Source of the DNA: Prevotellaceae bacterium HUN156
GTDB taxonomy: Bacteria > Bacteroidota > Bacteroidia > Bacteroidales > Bacteroidaceae
Direction: 5' to 3'
NCBI GenBank assembly: GCA_900119285.1
Contig: FPIT01000009.1
Span: forward strand, 62,001-126,000
Length of the DNA: 64,000 bases
How positions within the stretch are numbered: the first letter of the stretch is position 1; every line of letters starts with the position of its first letter. Position numbers and translations under genes: made by a program. The notes beneath the pieces were generated by a model that saw only the letters and a list, made by a program, of their open reading frames with translations, was not told the origin of the DNA and did no database searches. Of this stretch, positions 9,770 to 21,008 are shown one piece after another.

Positions 9770-9857
9770 GCGAAAAGCAAATTTACTTGCTTTTCCGAAC
9801 GAGAATGAATTCGACCATAGGTCAAGTTCATGAATAAGTAAGCGAAAAGCAAATTTA
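9752..9857 (+). repeat. 34-bp direct repeat covering the end of the 742-residue gene
   Basis: The bases at 9752-9785, which encode the last codons (KFMNK, stop) and the start of the terminator, occur again identically at 9824-9857, 72 bp apart. The repeat looks like a partial tandem duplication of the gene end or one end of a dispersed element. A small GACC/GGTC hairpin lies between the copies (9813-9823). Confidence 0.85.
9772..9795 (+). terminator. Hairpin directly after the 742-residue gene
   Basis: A perfect 9-bp stem (GAAAAGCAA at 9772-9780, TTGCTTTTC at 9787-9795) with a 6-base loop begins just after the stop codon. The second copy of the direct repeat lacks the right arm, so only this copy can fold. 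Confidence 0.55.
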
Positions 9858-9872
9858 TTTGCATAATTTAGT

Positions 9873-9912
9873 CGTGCGTCACATTTCAGCATTACGCTGA
9901 ATGTGGCGCACG
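9873..9912 (+). terminator. Strong GC-rich hairpin ending the SusC/D region
   Basis: CGTGCGTCACATTTCAGC pairs with GCTGAATGTGGCGCACG around an ATTAC loop, with two small irregularities. It is followed by ATTCTTTCTAATC. It separates the SusC/D region from the esterase/glucuronidase unit. Confidence 0.7.
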
Positions 9913-9978
9913 ATTCTTTCTAATCTATAGCCTTATTCCGTTAAAGAAACATAAGTGAAATAATTTGAAACATTTGAC

Positions 9979-10011
9979 TTGCGTTTTTTTGCAGATAATT
10001 GCGTATCTTTG
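9979..10011 (+). promoter_or_regulatory. Bacteroidota-type promoter upstream of the CE6-CE1 operon (distal)
   Basis: The -7 element TATCTTTG at 10004-10011 matches TAnnTTTG, with a partial -33 element (TTG at 9979) about 22 bp upstream. GTATCTTTGCG here pairs with CGCGAAGATAC at 10022-10032 (10 of 11), so the start region could form a hairpin. Confidence 0.55.
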
Positions 10012-10061
10012 CGGTGAAAATCGCGAAGATACTCCGTCTCGGCAAAAAAAGAAAGGATTCT

Positions 10062-10092
10062 TTTGTTCTGCTCTCGACTTTACGTATCCTTG
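10062..10092 (+). promoter_or_regulatory. Second promoter-like sequence upstream of the CE6-CE1 operon (proximal)
   Basis: TTTG at 10062-10065, a 19-bp spacer, then TATCCTTG at 10085-10092 (one mismatch to TAnnTTTG). It lies 40 bp before the ATG. The surrounding 70 bp (GTCTCGGCAAAA ... CTGCTCTCGACTT) resembles a sequence I associate with many Prevotella intergenic regions; that recollection is unverified. Confidence 0.5.
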
Positions 10093-10122
10093 CAATCGGA
10101 AAACATTTACAACTATAAATAG

Positions 10123-12150
<2,028 letters not shown>

Positions 12151-12180
12151 GATAATGACGAATTCCTAATTTGCAATTAC

Positions 12181-14700
12181 ATGATTCGTATAAAAACAAC
12201 TCTTTTAACCTTAGTGGCATTCATGGCAATTCTTCCCATGAATGCCACTGAGCGCTTTGTTTCTTATACAAAACAGAGTGGGGCATTGTCTTTGGCTGGT
12301 GCTACAATTGGCTATAGCGCTAATGAGTCTAAGGCTGTTCAGCTTGCTGCTGCTAATCTGCAGCAAGACTTCCAACGTGTTATGGGCTTTAGCCCTGTAC
12401 TCTCACCTCTCACTTCTCAGTCTTCACCTCTTATCCTTATCGGTACGGTAGGACATAACAGTCGTATTGACCAGTTGGTAAAGCAGAAAGTACTGAAAGA
12501 CCTGAAAGGTAAACGCGAGAAGTACATCATCACTACAGTAGATAATCAACTGATTATAGCAGGTAGTGACAGACGCGGAACAGTTTATGGTATTTATGAA
12601 TTGAGCCAGCAGATGGGTGTGTCGCCTTGGTACTGGTGGATGGATGTGCCTGTTCAAAAGCATAACTATGTCGGTGTGTTACCAGGCTGCTATACGGACG
12701 GAGAGCCTGCCGTAGAGTTCCGTGGATTGTTCTTAAACGATGAAGCTCCCTGTCTTACATCATGGGTAAAGAATACCTTTGGAACGGATTATGGTGACCA
12801 CAACTTCTATGCAAAAGTATTCGAACTGATTCTTCGTCTGAAAGGTAACATGCTGTGGCCTGCCATGTGGGGCTGGGCATTCTATGCCGATGATCCAGAG
12901 AACTCAAAGACGGCCGATGATATGGGCGTTATTATGGGTACTTCTCACCATGAACCCATGGCTCGCAATCATCAGGAGTATGCCCGCCATCGTAAAGAAT
13001 GGGGCGCATGGAACTATCAGACAAATCAGACGAAGCTCGATCAGTTCTTCCGTGAGGGCATTGAGCGCGTAAAAGATACTGAGGATATCATTACCATTGG
13101 TATGCGCGGTGATGGCGATGAAGCCATGAGCGATAAAGCAGATACTCAACTGATGGAACGTATCATCAATAACCAGCGTAAGATTATCAAGGATGTGACA
13201 GGAAAACCTGCTAACAAGACCACACAGGTATGGGCTTTGTATAAAGAGGTGCAAGACTACTATGATGCTGGCTTGCGCGTGCCCGATGACGTTATGATTC
13301 TGATTAGCGATGACAACTGGGGAGATATCCGTCGTGTGCCATCTGCTGCAGAGCGTACCCGCAAGGGTGGTTGGGGCATCTACTATCACGTGGATTATGT
13401 GGGTGCACCACGTAATACGAAATGGCTTAATGTAACTCAGACACAGCAGATGTTTGAACAGTTGTCGCTTGCTTATGATCACGGAATTCAGCGTATGTGG
13501 ATATTGAATGTTGGTGACTTGAAACCAATGGAGTATCCTATACAGTTGTTTATGGATATGGCTTGGAATCCCAAGGAATATACCCAGCAGAATGTCAAAG
13601 AGCATACTGTCCGCTTCTTCAATACTGTACTCGATTCATCAACTGCAGAGGAAGCAGCAGATATCTACAATCGTAACTGCCAGTATATGGCGCGTGTAAC
13701 TCCAGAAATGCTGGATGCCCGTACCTATAATGTAACTACTGGTGAGTGGCGCAAGGTGGCTGATGACTATGCACGATTGGAACGTCGTGCGCTCCGCTTG
13801 TTGGCAGAGATTCCGATGAACGCACATGATGCCTATCGTCAGTCTATTCTATTCCCTGTGCAAGCTATGGCGAATCTTTATGATATGTATTATGCACAAG
13901 CCATGAACCAACAGCTTGCAAGTGCAGGCTTGCCCGATGCTAATATTTGGGCAGAACGTGTAAAACAGTGCTTCCGTCGCGATTCTCTGCTTTGCTATGA
14001 TTATAACAAGGTAATGGCTAGTGGTAAATGGGACGGTATGATGACACAGAAACATATCGGTTATCGCTCTTGGAATGACAACTTCCCCAAAGATATGCTG
14101 CCTAGAACAATCACTGTTCCCGTTGATTCAATAACGGGTGGATATACTTTCACTGCAGCCAATGGCTATGTGGCAATGGAGGCAGAGCATTTCTTTAGTT
14201 GCCAAGCAGCTGAGGGAACCGAATGGAGTATCTATCCTGACTATGGACGTACACGTAGTGCAGTGGCATTAACCCCATATACAAAAGATGTGGATGGCGC
14301 TTCGCTGACCTATCGTTTTCAACTGCCTCCCACCTCTTACTCCTCAACTCTCACTTCTGTGACAGTTCATGTGGTGGTAAAGTCAACCCTCGACTTCTTG
14401 AATGTAGGTGGTTATGAATATACTGTAAGTCTTGACGGCTCAGAACCACAGGTGGTCAATTTTAACAAGACACTCGTGGATCGCCAACCCTATATGTATT
14501 CAGATTTCTACCCTGCTGTAGCTCGCCGCATTGTGGAGAAAACGATCACGCTGCCTGTCGGTAAGAAGGATTTCCATGAACTGACAATTGTGCCTCGTCA
14601 TCCAGGTATCGTCTTTGAGAAGATTGTTGTTGACTGTGGCGGTTATCAGCCTCAATACCTTTTCGGTGAAGAATCGATGGTCTCAAGAAACAAGAACTAA
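12181..14700 (+). CDS. GH115 xylan alpha-1,2-glucuronidase
   Basis: This 839-residue secreted protein matches GH115 over its full length. It has an N-terminal domain ending in the GSDRRGTVYGIYELSQQMGV motif (129-147), a TIM barrel with EFRGLFLNDEAP (179-190), KGNMLWPAMWGWAF (221-234), GTSHHEPMARN and TIGMRGDGDEAM (305-316), a helical region, and a C-terminal beta-sandwich. GH115 enzymes remove (4-O-methyl-)glucuronic acid from internal xylose units of glucuronoxylan, which GH67 enzymes cannot do. It lies 30 bp after the CE6-CE1 gene and 10 bp before GH3. Two short CT-rich stretches (12401-12432, 14331-14356) encode Ser/Thr/Pro-rich loops. Confidence 0.93.
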   Translation: MIRIKTTLLTLVAFMAILPMNATERFVSYTKQSGALSLAGATIGYSANESKAVQLAAANLQQDFQRVMGFSPVLSPLTSQSSPLILIGTVGHNSRIDQLVKQKVLKDLKGKREKYIITTVDNQLIIAGSDRRGTVYGIYELSQQMGVSPWYWWMDVPVQKHNYVGVLPGCYTDGEPAVEFRGLFLNDEAPCLTSWVKNTFGTDYGDHNFYAKVFELILRLKGNMLWPAMWGWAFYADDPENSKTADDMGVIMGTSHHEPMARNHQEYARHRKEWGAWNYQTNQTKLDQFFREGIERVKDTEDIITIGMRGDGDEAMSDKADTQLMERIINNQRKIIKDVTGKPANKTTQVWALYKEVQDYYDAGLRVPDDVMILISDDNWGDIRRVPSAAERTRKGGWGIYYHVDYVGAPRNTKWLNVTQTQQMFEQLSLAYDHGIQRMWILNVGDLKPMEYPIQLFMDMAWNPKEYTQQNVKEHTVRFFNTVLDSSTAEEAADIYNRNCQYMARVTPEMLDARTYNVTTGEWRKVADDYARLERRALRLLAEIPMNAHDAYRQSILFPVQAMANLYDMYYAQAMNQQLASAGLPDANIWAERVKQCFRRDSLLCYDYNKVMASGKWDGMMTQKHIGYRSWNDNFPKDMLPRTITVPVDSITGGYTFTAANGYVAMEAEHFFSCQAAEGTEWSIYPDYGRTRSAVALTPYTKDVDGASLTYRFQLPPTSYSSTLTSVTVHVVVKSTLDFLNVGGYEYTVSLDGSEPQVVNFNKTLVDRQPYMYSDFYPAVARRIVEKTITLPVGKKDFHELTIVPRHPGIVFEKIVVDCGGYQPQYLFGEESMVSRNKN

Positions 14701-14710
14701 GAAAATAGAC

Positions 14711-17329
14711 ATGAAAAAACTATTAACTACTTTCCTACTGGCAACAAGCCTGACTGTCAGTGCGCAGCGCCTTCCTTATCAAAATCCCAATCTGTCAGCT
14801 CACGATCGTGCCGTTGACTTGTGTGGTCGATTGACTTTGGAAGAAAAGGCAAAACTGATGCTCGATGAGAGTCCGGCTATTCCCCGTTTGGGTATCAAGA
14901 AGTTCTATTGGTGGAGCGAAGCATTGCATGGTGCCGCCAATATGGGTAATGTGACAGTATTCCCAGAACCTGTCGCTATGGCGGCATCGTTTAATCCTGG
15001 TTTGCTGTACAAAGTATTTGATGCAGCCAGTACGGAATTCCGTGCCCAGTATAATGAGCGTATGTATCGTGGATCAGGCGAGGATGAGAAATTTCATAGT
15101 CTTTCTGTATGGACACCGAATGTGAATATCTTCCGTGATCCAAGATGGGGACGTGGTCAGGAAACCTATGGAGAAGACCCCTATTTGACATCAGTTATGG
15201 GCGTACAGGTGGTGAAAGGTTTGCAGGGACCTGAAGATGCGAAGTATCGTAAACTTTGGGCTTGCGCCAAACATTATGCAGTTCATAGTGGTCCTGAATA
15301 CACGCGTCATAGTGCCAATCTTACGAATGTATCGCCTCGTGATATGTGGGAGACCTATATGCCTGCTTTTAAGACTTTGGTACAGGATGCTAAGGTGCGT
15401 GAGGTGATGTGCGCCTACCAACGATTAGACGATGAACCTTGTTGTGGCTCGCAACGTCTGTTGCAGACAATCCTTCGCGATGAGTGGGGCTTTGAATACC
15501 TTGTTGTCAGCGATTGTGGTGCAGTGTCTGACTTTTACGAGTCGCATAAGTCTTCATCAAGTCCTGTGCATGCCTCTGCCAAAGCTACGATAGCTGGTAC
15601 GGATGTGGAGTGTGGTTATGGCTATGCCTATCGCAGTATTCCTGAAGCCGTGAAGCGTGGCTTTATCACTGAGGCGGAAGTTGATAAGCATGTAATCCGT
15701 CTGTTGGAAGGACGTTTTGATCTGGGTGAGATGGATGATCCCTCACTGGTGGAGTGGTCAAAGATTCCTTATTCTGTAATGGATTCTAAAGCTCATCGTC
15801 AGATAGCCCTTGATATGGCACGTCAGACCATCGTCTTGTTGCAGAATAAGGGTAATATCCTGCCTTTGCAAAAGAACAAGGAGAAGATTGCAGTGATAGG
15901 TCCTAATGCAGATAACGAACCCCTAATGTGGGGAAACTATAACGGAACTCCCAATCACACTATCACTATCCTTGATGGTATCTGTGAGAAACTGAAAGTG
16001 AACAGCGAGAAGATAAGATTGTCTAATCAGAAGATGGCTAATCCGAAACTCTTTTATGCCGCTGGCTGTGACCTTACGTATGATAAGGTGATGGAAAGCC
16101 TTATGGCTTCTCAGTGCAGTTTTGAGGGTAAAAAAGGTATAAAAGGAACATTCTGGAACAATCGCAGAATGGAAGGTAAACCTGTGACAGTTCAGTATTA
16201 CACACAGCCCATTGCTGTTACTACTTTTGGTATGCATAATTTTGCTCCTGGTGTACAACTTGAGGACTTCTCTGCCAAGTATGAGACAGTTTTCATGCCT
16301 AAGGAATCTGGTGAGTATGTAGTGAATGTGGATGGATGTGGCCAATTTGAACTCTACATTGATGGTGTACGTAAGTTCCATCATCGTATTTGGCGTACTA
16401 CCCCCAATCGTGTGGCTATTCAAGCTGAGAAAGGAAAGAGCTATACCATTGAGGTGCGTTTTTCACATGTCCATACCTATAATGCCAATTTGAAAATCAA
16501 CGTGGCAAAGGAGCTGCCTATTGACTACCAGCAGATTATCAACCAGTTGAAGGGTATTGATAAGGTGGTATTCGTGGGTGGAATATCTTCTGCACTTGAG
16601 GGTGAGGAGATGCCTGTTGACATTGAAGGTTTTAAAGGCGGTGACCGTACCAATATAGAATTGCCTAAGGTGCAGCGCGAATTTCTGAAAGCTTTGAAGG
16701 CTGCTGGCAAACAAGTCATCTTTGTCAACTGTTCAGGCTCTGCCATTGCCTTGGTACCTGAAACAGAAAGCTGTGATGCCATTGTTCAGGCATGGTATCC
16801 TGGTCAGGAGGGTGGAACTGCCGTTGCAGATGTGATCTTTGGCGATTATAATCCTTCTGGTAAGTTGCCTGTCACCTTCTATAAGAGTACAGAGCAGTTG
16901 CCCGACTATGAGGATTACTCTATGAAAGGACGTACGTATCGCTATTTTAATGATGCTTTATATCCATTTGGCTATGGACTGAGCTATACAACATTTGAAA
17001 TTGGTGAAGCTACTTGCTCTAAGAATGCAGAGACTTACAACCTGACTCTTCCCGTTAGCAATACTGGTCGTAGAGATGGTACGGAAGTGGTACAGGTTTA
17101 TATCCGCAATACTGCCGATAAGGAAGGACCATTAAAAACCTTACGTGCTTTCCAGCGTGTAGACGTTAAGGCTGGTCAGACTGTTAACGCGATGTTGCAG
17201 CTGACACGTAAGAGCTTTGAAGGATGGGATGCTGAAACCAATACGATACGCGTTGTCCCTGGAACCTATGAGTTGTTCTATGGCAATAGTTCACAAAATC
17301 TGAAAAGCATGATCATTCAAATACAATAA
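14711..17329 (+). CDS. GH3 beta-xylosidase with PA14-type insert
   Basis: This 872-residue secreted protein is a GH3 enzyme. The N-terminal barrel has WWSEALHG, RDPRWGRGQETYGEDP and ACAKHYAVHSGPE, with the nucleophile Asp268 in VVSDCGAVSDF. A PA14-like beta-domain (about 480-630: GTFWNNRRMEG ... YELYIDGV-type strands) is inserted in the C-terminal sandwich, followed by a fibronectin-III-like end. The pattern fits Prevotella Xyl3 beta-xylosidases, which release xylose from the non-reducing end. I placed the start at ATG 14711, which gives a signal peptide ending VSAQ; the frame remains open upstream but inside the GH115 gene. A short purine-rich stretch around 15994 encodes KLKVNSEKIRLSNQK just ahead of the PA14 insert. 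Confidence 0.9.
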   Translation: MKKLLTTFLLATSLTVSAQRLPYQNPNLSAHDRAVDLCGRLTLEEKAKLMLDESPAIPRLGIKKFYWWSEALHGAANMGNVTVFPEPVAMAASFNPGLLYKVFDAASTEFRAQYNERMYRGSGEDEKFHSLSVWTPNVNIFRDPRWGRGQETYGEDPYLTSVMGVQVVKGLQGPEDAKYRKLWACAKHYAVHSGPEYTRHSANLTNVSPRDMWETYMPAFKTLVQDAKVREVMCAYQRLDDEPCCGSQRLLQTILRDEWGFEYLVVSDCGAVSDFYESHKSSSSPVHASAKATIAGTDVECGYGYAYRSIPEAVKRGFITEAEVDKHVIRLLEGRFDLGEMDDPSLVEWSKIPYSVMDSKAHRQIALDMARQTIVLLQNKGNILPLQKNKEKIAVIGPNADNEPLMWGNYNGTPNHTITILDGICEKLKVNSEKIRLSNQKMANPKLFYAAGCDLTYDKVMESLMASQCSFEGKKGIKGTFWNNRRMEGKPVTVQYYTQPIAVTTFGMHNFAPGVQLEDFSAKYETVFMPKESGEYVVNVDGCGQFELYIDGVRKFHHRIWRTTPNRVAIQAEKGKSYTIEVRFSHVHTYNANLKINVAKELPIDYQQIINQLKGIDKVVFVGGISSALEGEEMPVDIEGFKGGDRTNIELPKVQREFLKALKAAGKQVIFVNCSGSAIALVPETESCDAIVQAWYPGQEGGTAVADVIFGDYNPSGKLPVTFYKSTEQLPDYEDYSMKGRTYRYFNDALYPFGYGLSYTTFEIGEATCSKNAETYNLTLPVSNTGRRDGTEVVQVYIRNTADKEGPLKTLRAFQRVDVKAGQTVNAMLQLTRKSFEGWDAETNTIRVVPGTYELFYGNSSQNLKSMIIQIQ

Positions 17330-17381
17330 TGCATATTACATAATCAACACACAATACAAATCCTTAAAAGTTATAAAAGAT

Positions 17382-18575
17382 ATGAAGAAGATAACAACAA
17401 TCATGGTATGTCTATTGACAACACTAACTATGTCTGCCCAGAAGAAACAAACTGTACCTCCATTGGTATATGGACAAGAAAATATGGGTAGTAAGTTCGC
17501 AAAGCCCGCATTGCCAGCTCCAGATAAATTGCCTGTTATTCGCGAGTTGCCTGATGCCATGAAAGGTGTCAAGAAGTTTGCAGACTGGGAACGTCGTCGT
17601 CATGAGATTAGTAGTCAGATTCAACACTATGGCATTGGTGAGAAACCTGCCGTAAAGCCAGAACAGGTAAAGGCTCGTATGGATGGCGATACATTGATCG
17701 TTGATGTAACGGTTAATGGGCAGACGCTGACACTCCGTTCTGAGATAAAATATCCAAAGACGGGCACTGCTCCTTATGCCTTGATGATTGGTACAAGTGG
17801 TATCGCATTACCAAGACAACTGTTTAATGATCGTCCTATTGCTACTATGGTGTTCCACGAAAAGCAGGTGAACGACTATGGACAGTTTGGTAAGCACCAT
17901 GAGAGAGGTGAACACAACTTTGATCGTCTCTATCCTAATCTGAAGGACAATGGCGCCTATAGCGAATGGGCTTGGGGACTGAGCCGCCTTTTGGATGGTT
18001 TGCAGCAGTTAGGTCCAGAAATTACTAAGATTGATATGAGCCATATTGGTGTAACTGGTTGTTCTTATGCTGGAAAGATGGCGCTCTATTGTGGCGCTTT
18101 CGATGAGCGTATTGCATTGACAATTGCTCAGGAGCCTGGTGGCGGTGGCGCTGCTGCCTGGCGTGCTTCGCATGAATCAAAGAAAAACGTAGAAGATATC
18201 GATAAGACCGATTACCACTGGTTCTTGGAAAGTCAGAAGGAGAACTTTAAGGGCGATAGTGTTTATCGTCTTCCCTATGATCAGCATGAGCTTTGTGCAA
18301 TGGTTTGCCCACGTGCCCTGCTCCTATTAGGTAATCCTGATTATGAGTGGTTGTCTGATCCTGCAATGCTTGTATCAGCAAAGGCTGCCCGTCAAGTGTG
18401 GGAGCGTTTTGGCATTGCAGACCGTATGGGTTGGAGCATTGTTGATGGACATGGTCACTGCCAGTTGCCACAAAGTCAATGGCCAGAGGTACAGGCTTTT
18501 ATCGATAAATTCTTATTAGGTCGTAACACTGATACAAATGATATACGAATTGTAAATGTTAAAAAAACATTATAA
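17382..18575 (+). CDS. CE15 glucuronoyl esterase
   Basis: This 397-residue secreted protein is a CE15 4-O-methyl-glucuronoyl methylesterase. Evidence is the nucleophile motif VTGCSYAGKMAL (Ser228), the acid region IAQEPGGGG (Glu251), and the His motif DGHGHCQ (His357 or His359), with the TSGIALPRQLF segment typical of bacterial members. CE15 enzymes cleave the ester linkage between glucuronic acid of xylan and lignin alcohols. Its place next to GH115, which needs free glucuronate side chains, is biologically coherent. The stop codon abuts the ATG of the GH95 gene. Confidence 0.9.
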   Translation: MKKITTIMVCLLTTLTMSAQKKQTVPPLVYGQENMGSKFAKPALPAPDKLPVIRELPDAMKGVKKFADWERRRHEISSQIQHYGIGEKPAVKPEQVKARMDGDTLIVDVTVNGQTLTLRSEIKYPKTGTAPYALMIGTSGIALPRQLFNDRPIATMVFHEKQVNDYGQFGKHHERGEHNFDRLYPNLKDNGAYSEWAWGLSRLLDGLQQLGPEITKIDMSHIGVTGCSYAGKMALYCGAFDERIALTIAQEPGGGGAAAWRASHESKKNVEDIDKTDYHWFLESQKENFKGDSVYRLPYDQHELCAMVCPRALLLLGNPDYEWLSDPAMLVSAKAARQVWERFGIADRMGWSIVDGHGHCQLPQSQWPEVQAFIDKFLLGRNTDTNDIRIVNVKKTL

Positions 18576-21008
18576 ATGAGGAAGGTATTCATCTTATTAT
18601 TTACGCTGATATCTGTTACAGTAACAGCTCAGCAATACAAACTGTGGTATAATAAACCTGCCGCTCATTGGCTTGAAGCACTACCCATAGGTAACTCCCA
18701 ACTGGGGGCCATGATTTATGGCGGAACTGATACAGAGGAGATTCAACTCAACGAAGAGACGTTTTGGAGCGGTTCTCCACATGATAACAATAGTCCCGCT
18801 GCCAAAGCACATCTGCAAGAGGTACGCGACAGCATCTTTGCCGGTAAGGAAGAGGCTGCACACAAGATTATTGATCAGCATTTCTTTAAAGGCCCTCACG
18901 GTATGCGCTTCCTGCCATTAGGTAGCGTCAAGCTTAACTTGGGACATAAGGACGTCACGAACTATCGTCGTGAGTTGAATATCGGTGATGCAGTGAATAC
19001 CACCCGCTATACATGTAATGGCGTTATTTACGAGCGAACGGTCTTCGCTTCGTTGGCAGACCATGCCGTTGTTGTTCGTCTGACAGCCAGCAAGAAAGGT
19101 GCTCTGTCGTTTGATGTCAACTTTAATAGTCCCTTGGAATACAAGGTGGCGAATACTGACAATGGTGTTTTGACGGCTACCGTCAAGAATGCTGAACATG
19201 AGGGAATCAAGGGCGCTCTTACAGCTGAGTGTTGTATAAAAATTGATTCAGATGGACAATGTGATGGAACTAGCATTAGCGGTGCAACAACTGCTACTCT
19301 GTATATCGTGGCTGCTACAAACTATGTGAACTACCATGATATCAGTGGCGATGCTCATAAGAAGAATGAGGCTACCATGTATGCTCTTTCGAAGAAGAGC
19401 TACAAACAGCTGCTAAAATGCCATTTAGAGAAGTATCATGAGCAGTACAACAGAGTTAGCCTGGTATTATCTAATCCATCAAGTCTTCTGGGTAATGTTA
19501 GTATTCCTACTGATCAGCGATTGGCGGAGTTTGATGGTAGCGATCTGGGACTTGTTGCTCTAATGATGCAGTATGGTCGTTATCTGCTGATATCCAGCTC
19601 GCAACCTGGTGGGCAAGCTGCTAACTTGCAGGGTATGTGGAATGACAAGGTTTATCCTATGTGGGATTCCAAGTATACCATCAATATCAATGCGGAGATG
19701 AACTACTGGCCATCGCAAGTGGGTAATCTGGTGGAAAATCAGGAACCTCTGTTAACCATGATTCGTGACCTTAGTGAAACTGGGCGTAAGACTGCTGAGG
19801 TGATGTATGGCTGTAAAGGTTGGGTAGCCCATCATAATACAGATTTGTGGCGTGTTGCTGGACCTATCGATGGTACAACGTGGGGTATGTTTCCGACTGG
19901 TGGCGCATGGCTGACAACTCATATTTGGCAACAGTACCTTTTTACAGGAGATAAGCAACTGTTGAAACAGTATTATCCTGTTATGAAGGGTGCGGCCGAC
20001 TTCCTGCTCGACTACTTACAGCCCCATCCTACATATGGGTGGCTAGTGACGGCACCCACTGTGTCGCCTGAGCATGGACCTATAGGAAAACATACCACCG
20101 TGACTGCTGGTTCTACTATGGATAATCAGATCGTATTCGATGTGCTGAGTCAGACTGCTAAGGCTGCTCGTATTCTTGGCGAGGATGCTTCCTACATCAA
20201 TAGTCTTACTTCTGCTCTTGGTAAACTTCCTCCCATGCAGGTTGGAAAATATGGTCAGCTGCAGGAGTGGCTTTGGGATGGAGATGATCCAGTCGACCAA
20301 CATCGTCATGTATCGCACCTCTATGGACTGTATCCATCTAATCAGATATCACCGTTTACACATCCTGACCTTTATGCAGCAGCAGCTACTACGCTGACAC
20401 AGCGTGGTGACCAAGCAACAGGCTGGAGCTTGGGATGGAAGACGAACCTGTGGGCACGTATGCTTGATGGTAATCATGCCTTCCTAATTATCAAGAATAT
20501 GCTTCGCATCCTACCCGATGACAGTAAGATGAGACAATATCCTGATGGACGTACCTATCCCAATCTGTTTGATGCTCATCCACCTTTTCAGATTGATGGT
20601 AACTTCGGTGTCTCAGCGGGTATCTGTGAAATGCTTGTACAGAGTCATGATGGTGCTGTTCATCTGTTGCCTGCTCTGCCAGACAGTTGGCAAGAAGGTG
20701 ACGTGAAAGGACTGCGTGCTCGTGGCGGATTTATTGTTGATGAGGCTTGGAGCGAAGGTGAACTTCGCTCAGCGAATATCCGTAGTACCATCGGTGGTAC
20801 GCTTCGCTTGCGTTCATATTGCCCGCTGAAAGGTAAGGGACTGCGTAAGGCAGAAGGACCTTGCCCTAATGCCCTCTTAGCGCCTGCTGATATAAAGCAG
20901 CCTTTGCATTCTACAGAGTTGAAGCCATTAGAACAGCAGCAAGTTCCTAAGGTCTATGAGTATGACCTTGATACAACACCTGGTAAAACTTATAAGATCT
21001 ATAGATGA
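18576..21008 (+). CDS. GH95 alpha-L-galactosidase/alpha-L-fucosidase
   Basis: This 810-residue secreted protein shows GH95 signatures in order: [19 protein letters not shown] and LNEETFWSG near the N-terminus, [39 protein letters not shown], and [20 protein letters not shown]95 enzymes invert alpha-L-fucosyl or alpha-L-galactosyl linkages. In Bacteroides loci for complex glucuronoarabinoxylan, GH95 removes L-galactose caps, and that role fits this neighbourhood better than fucose (inference). The ATG directly follows the CE15 stop codon and its own stop overlaps the GH31 start, so translation is probably coupled. Confidence 0.88.
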   Translation: MRKVFILLFTLISVTVTAQQYKLWYNKPAAHWLEALPIGNSQLGAMIYGGTDTEEIQLNEETFWSGSPHDNNSPAAKAHLQEVRDSIFAGKEEAAHKIIDQHFFKGPHGMRFLPLGSVKLNLGHKDVTNYRRELNIGDAVNTTRYTCNGVIYERTVFASLADHAVVVRLTASKKGALSFDVNFNSPLEYKVANTDNGVLTATVKNAEHEGIKGALTAECCIKIDSDGQCDGTSISGATTATLYIVAATNYVNYHDISGDAHKKNEATMYALSKKSYKQLLKCHLEKYHEQYNRVSLVLSNPSSLLGNVSIPTDQRLAEFDGSDLGLVALMMQYGRYLLISSSQPGGQAANLQGMWNDKVYPMWDSKYTININAEMNYWPSQVGNLVENQEPLLTMIRDLSETGRKTAEVMYGCKGWVAHHNTDLWRVAGPIDGTTWGMFPTGGAWLTTHIWQQYLFTGDKQLLKQYYPVMKGAADFLLDYLQPHPTYGWLVTAPTVSPEHGPIGKHTTVTAGSTMDNQIVFDVLSQTAKAARILGEDASYINSLTSALGKLPPMQVGKYGQLQEWLWDGDDPVDQHRHVSHLYGLYPSNQISPFTHPDLYAAAATTLTQRGDQATGWSLGWKTNLWARMLDGNHAFLIIKNMLRILPDDSKMRQYPDGRTYPNLFDAHPPFQIDGNFGVSAGICEMLVQSHDGAVHLLPALPDSWQEGDVKGLRARGGFIVDEAWSEGELRSANIRSTIGGTLRLRSYCPLKGKGLRKAEGPCPNALLAPADIKQPLHSTELKPLEQQQVPKVYEYDLDTTPGKTYKIYR

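Noticed and set aside
9023..9892. Long minus-strand open frame (289 codons) opposite the 742-residue gene
   Set aside because: It lies antisense to a clear gene with signal peptide and domain repeats, has no recognisable domain or promoter, and its repeated segment is just the 34-bp direct repeat read backwards.
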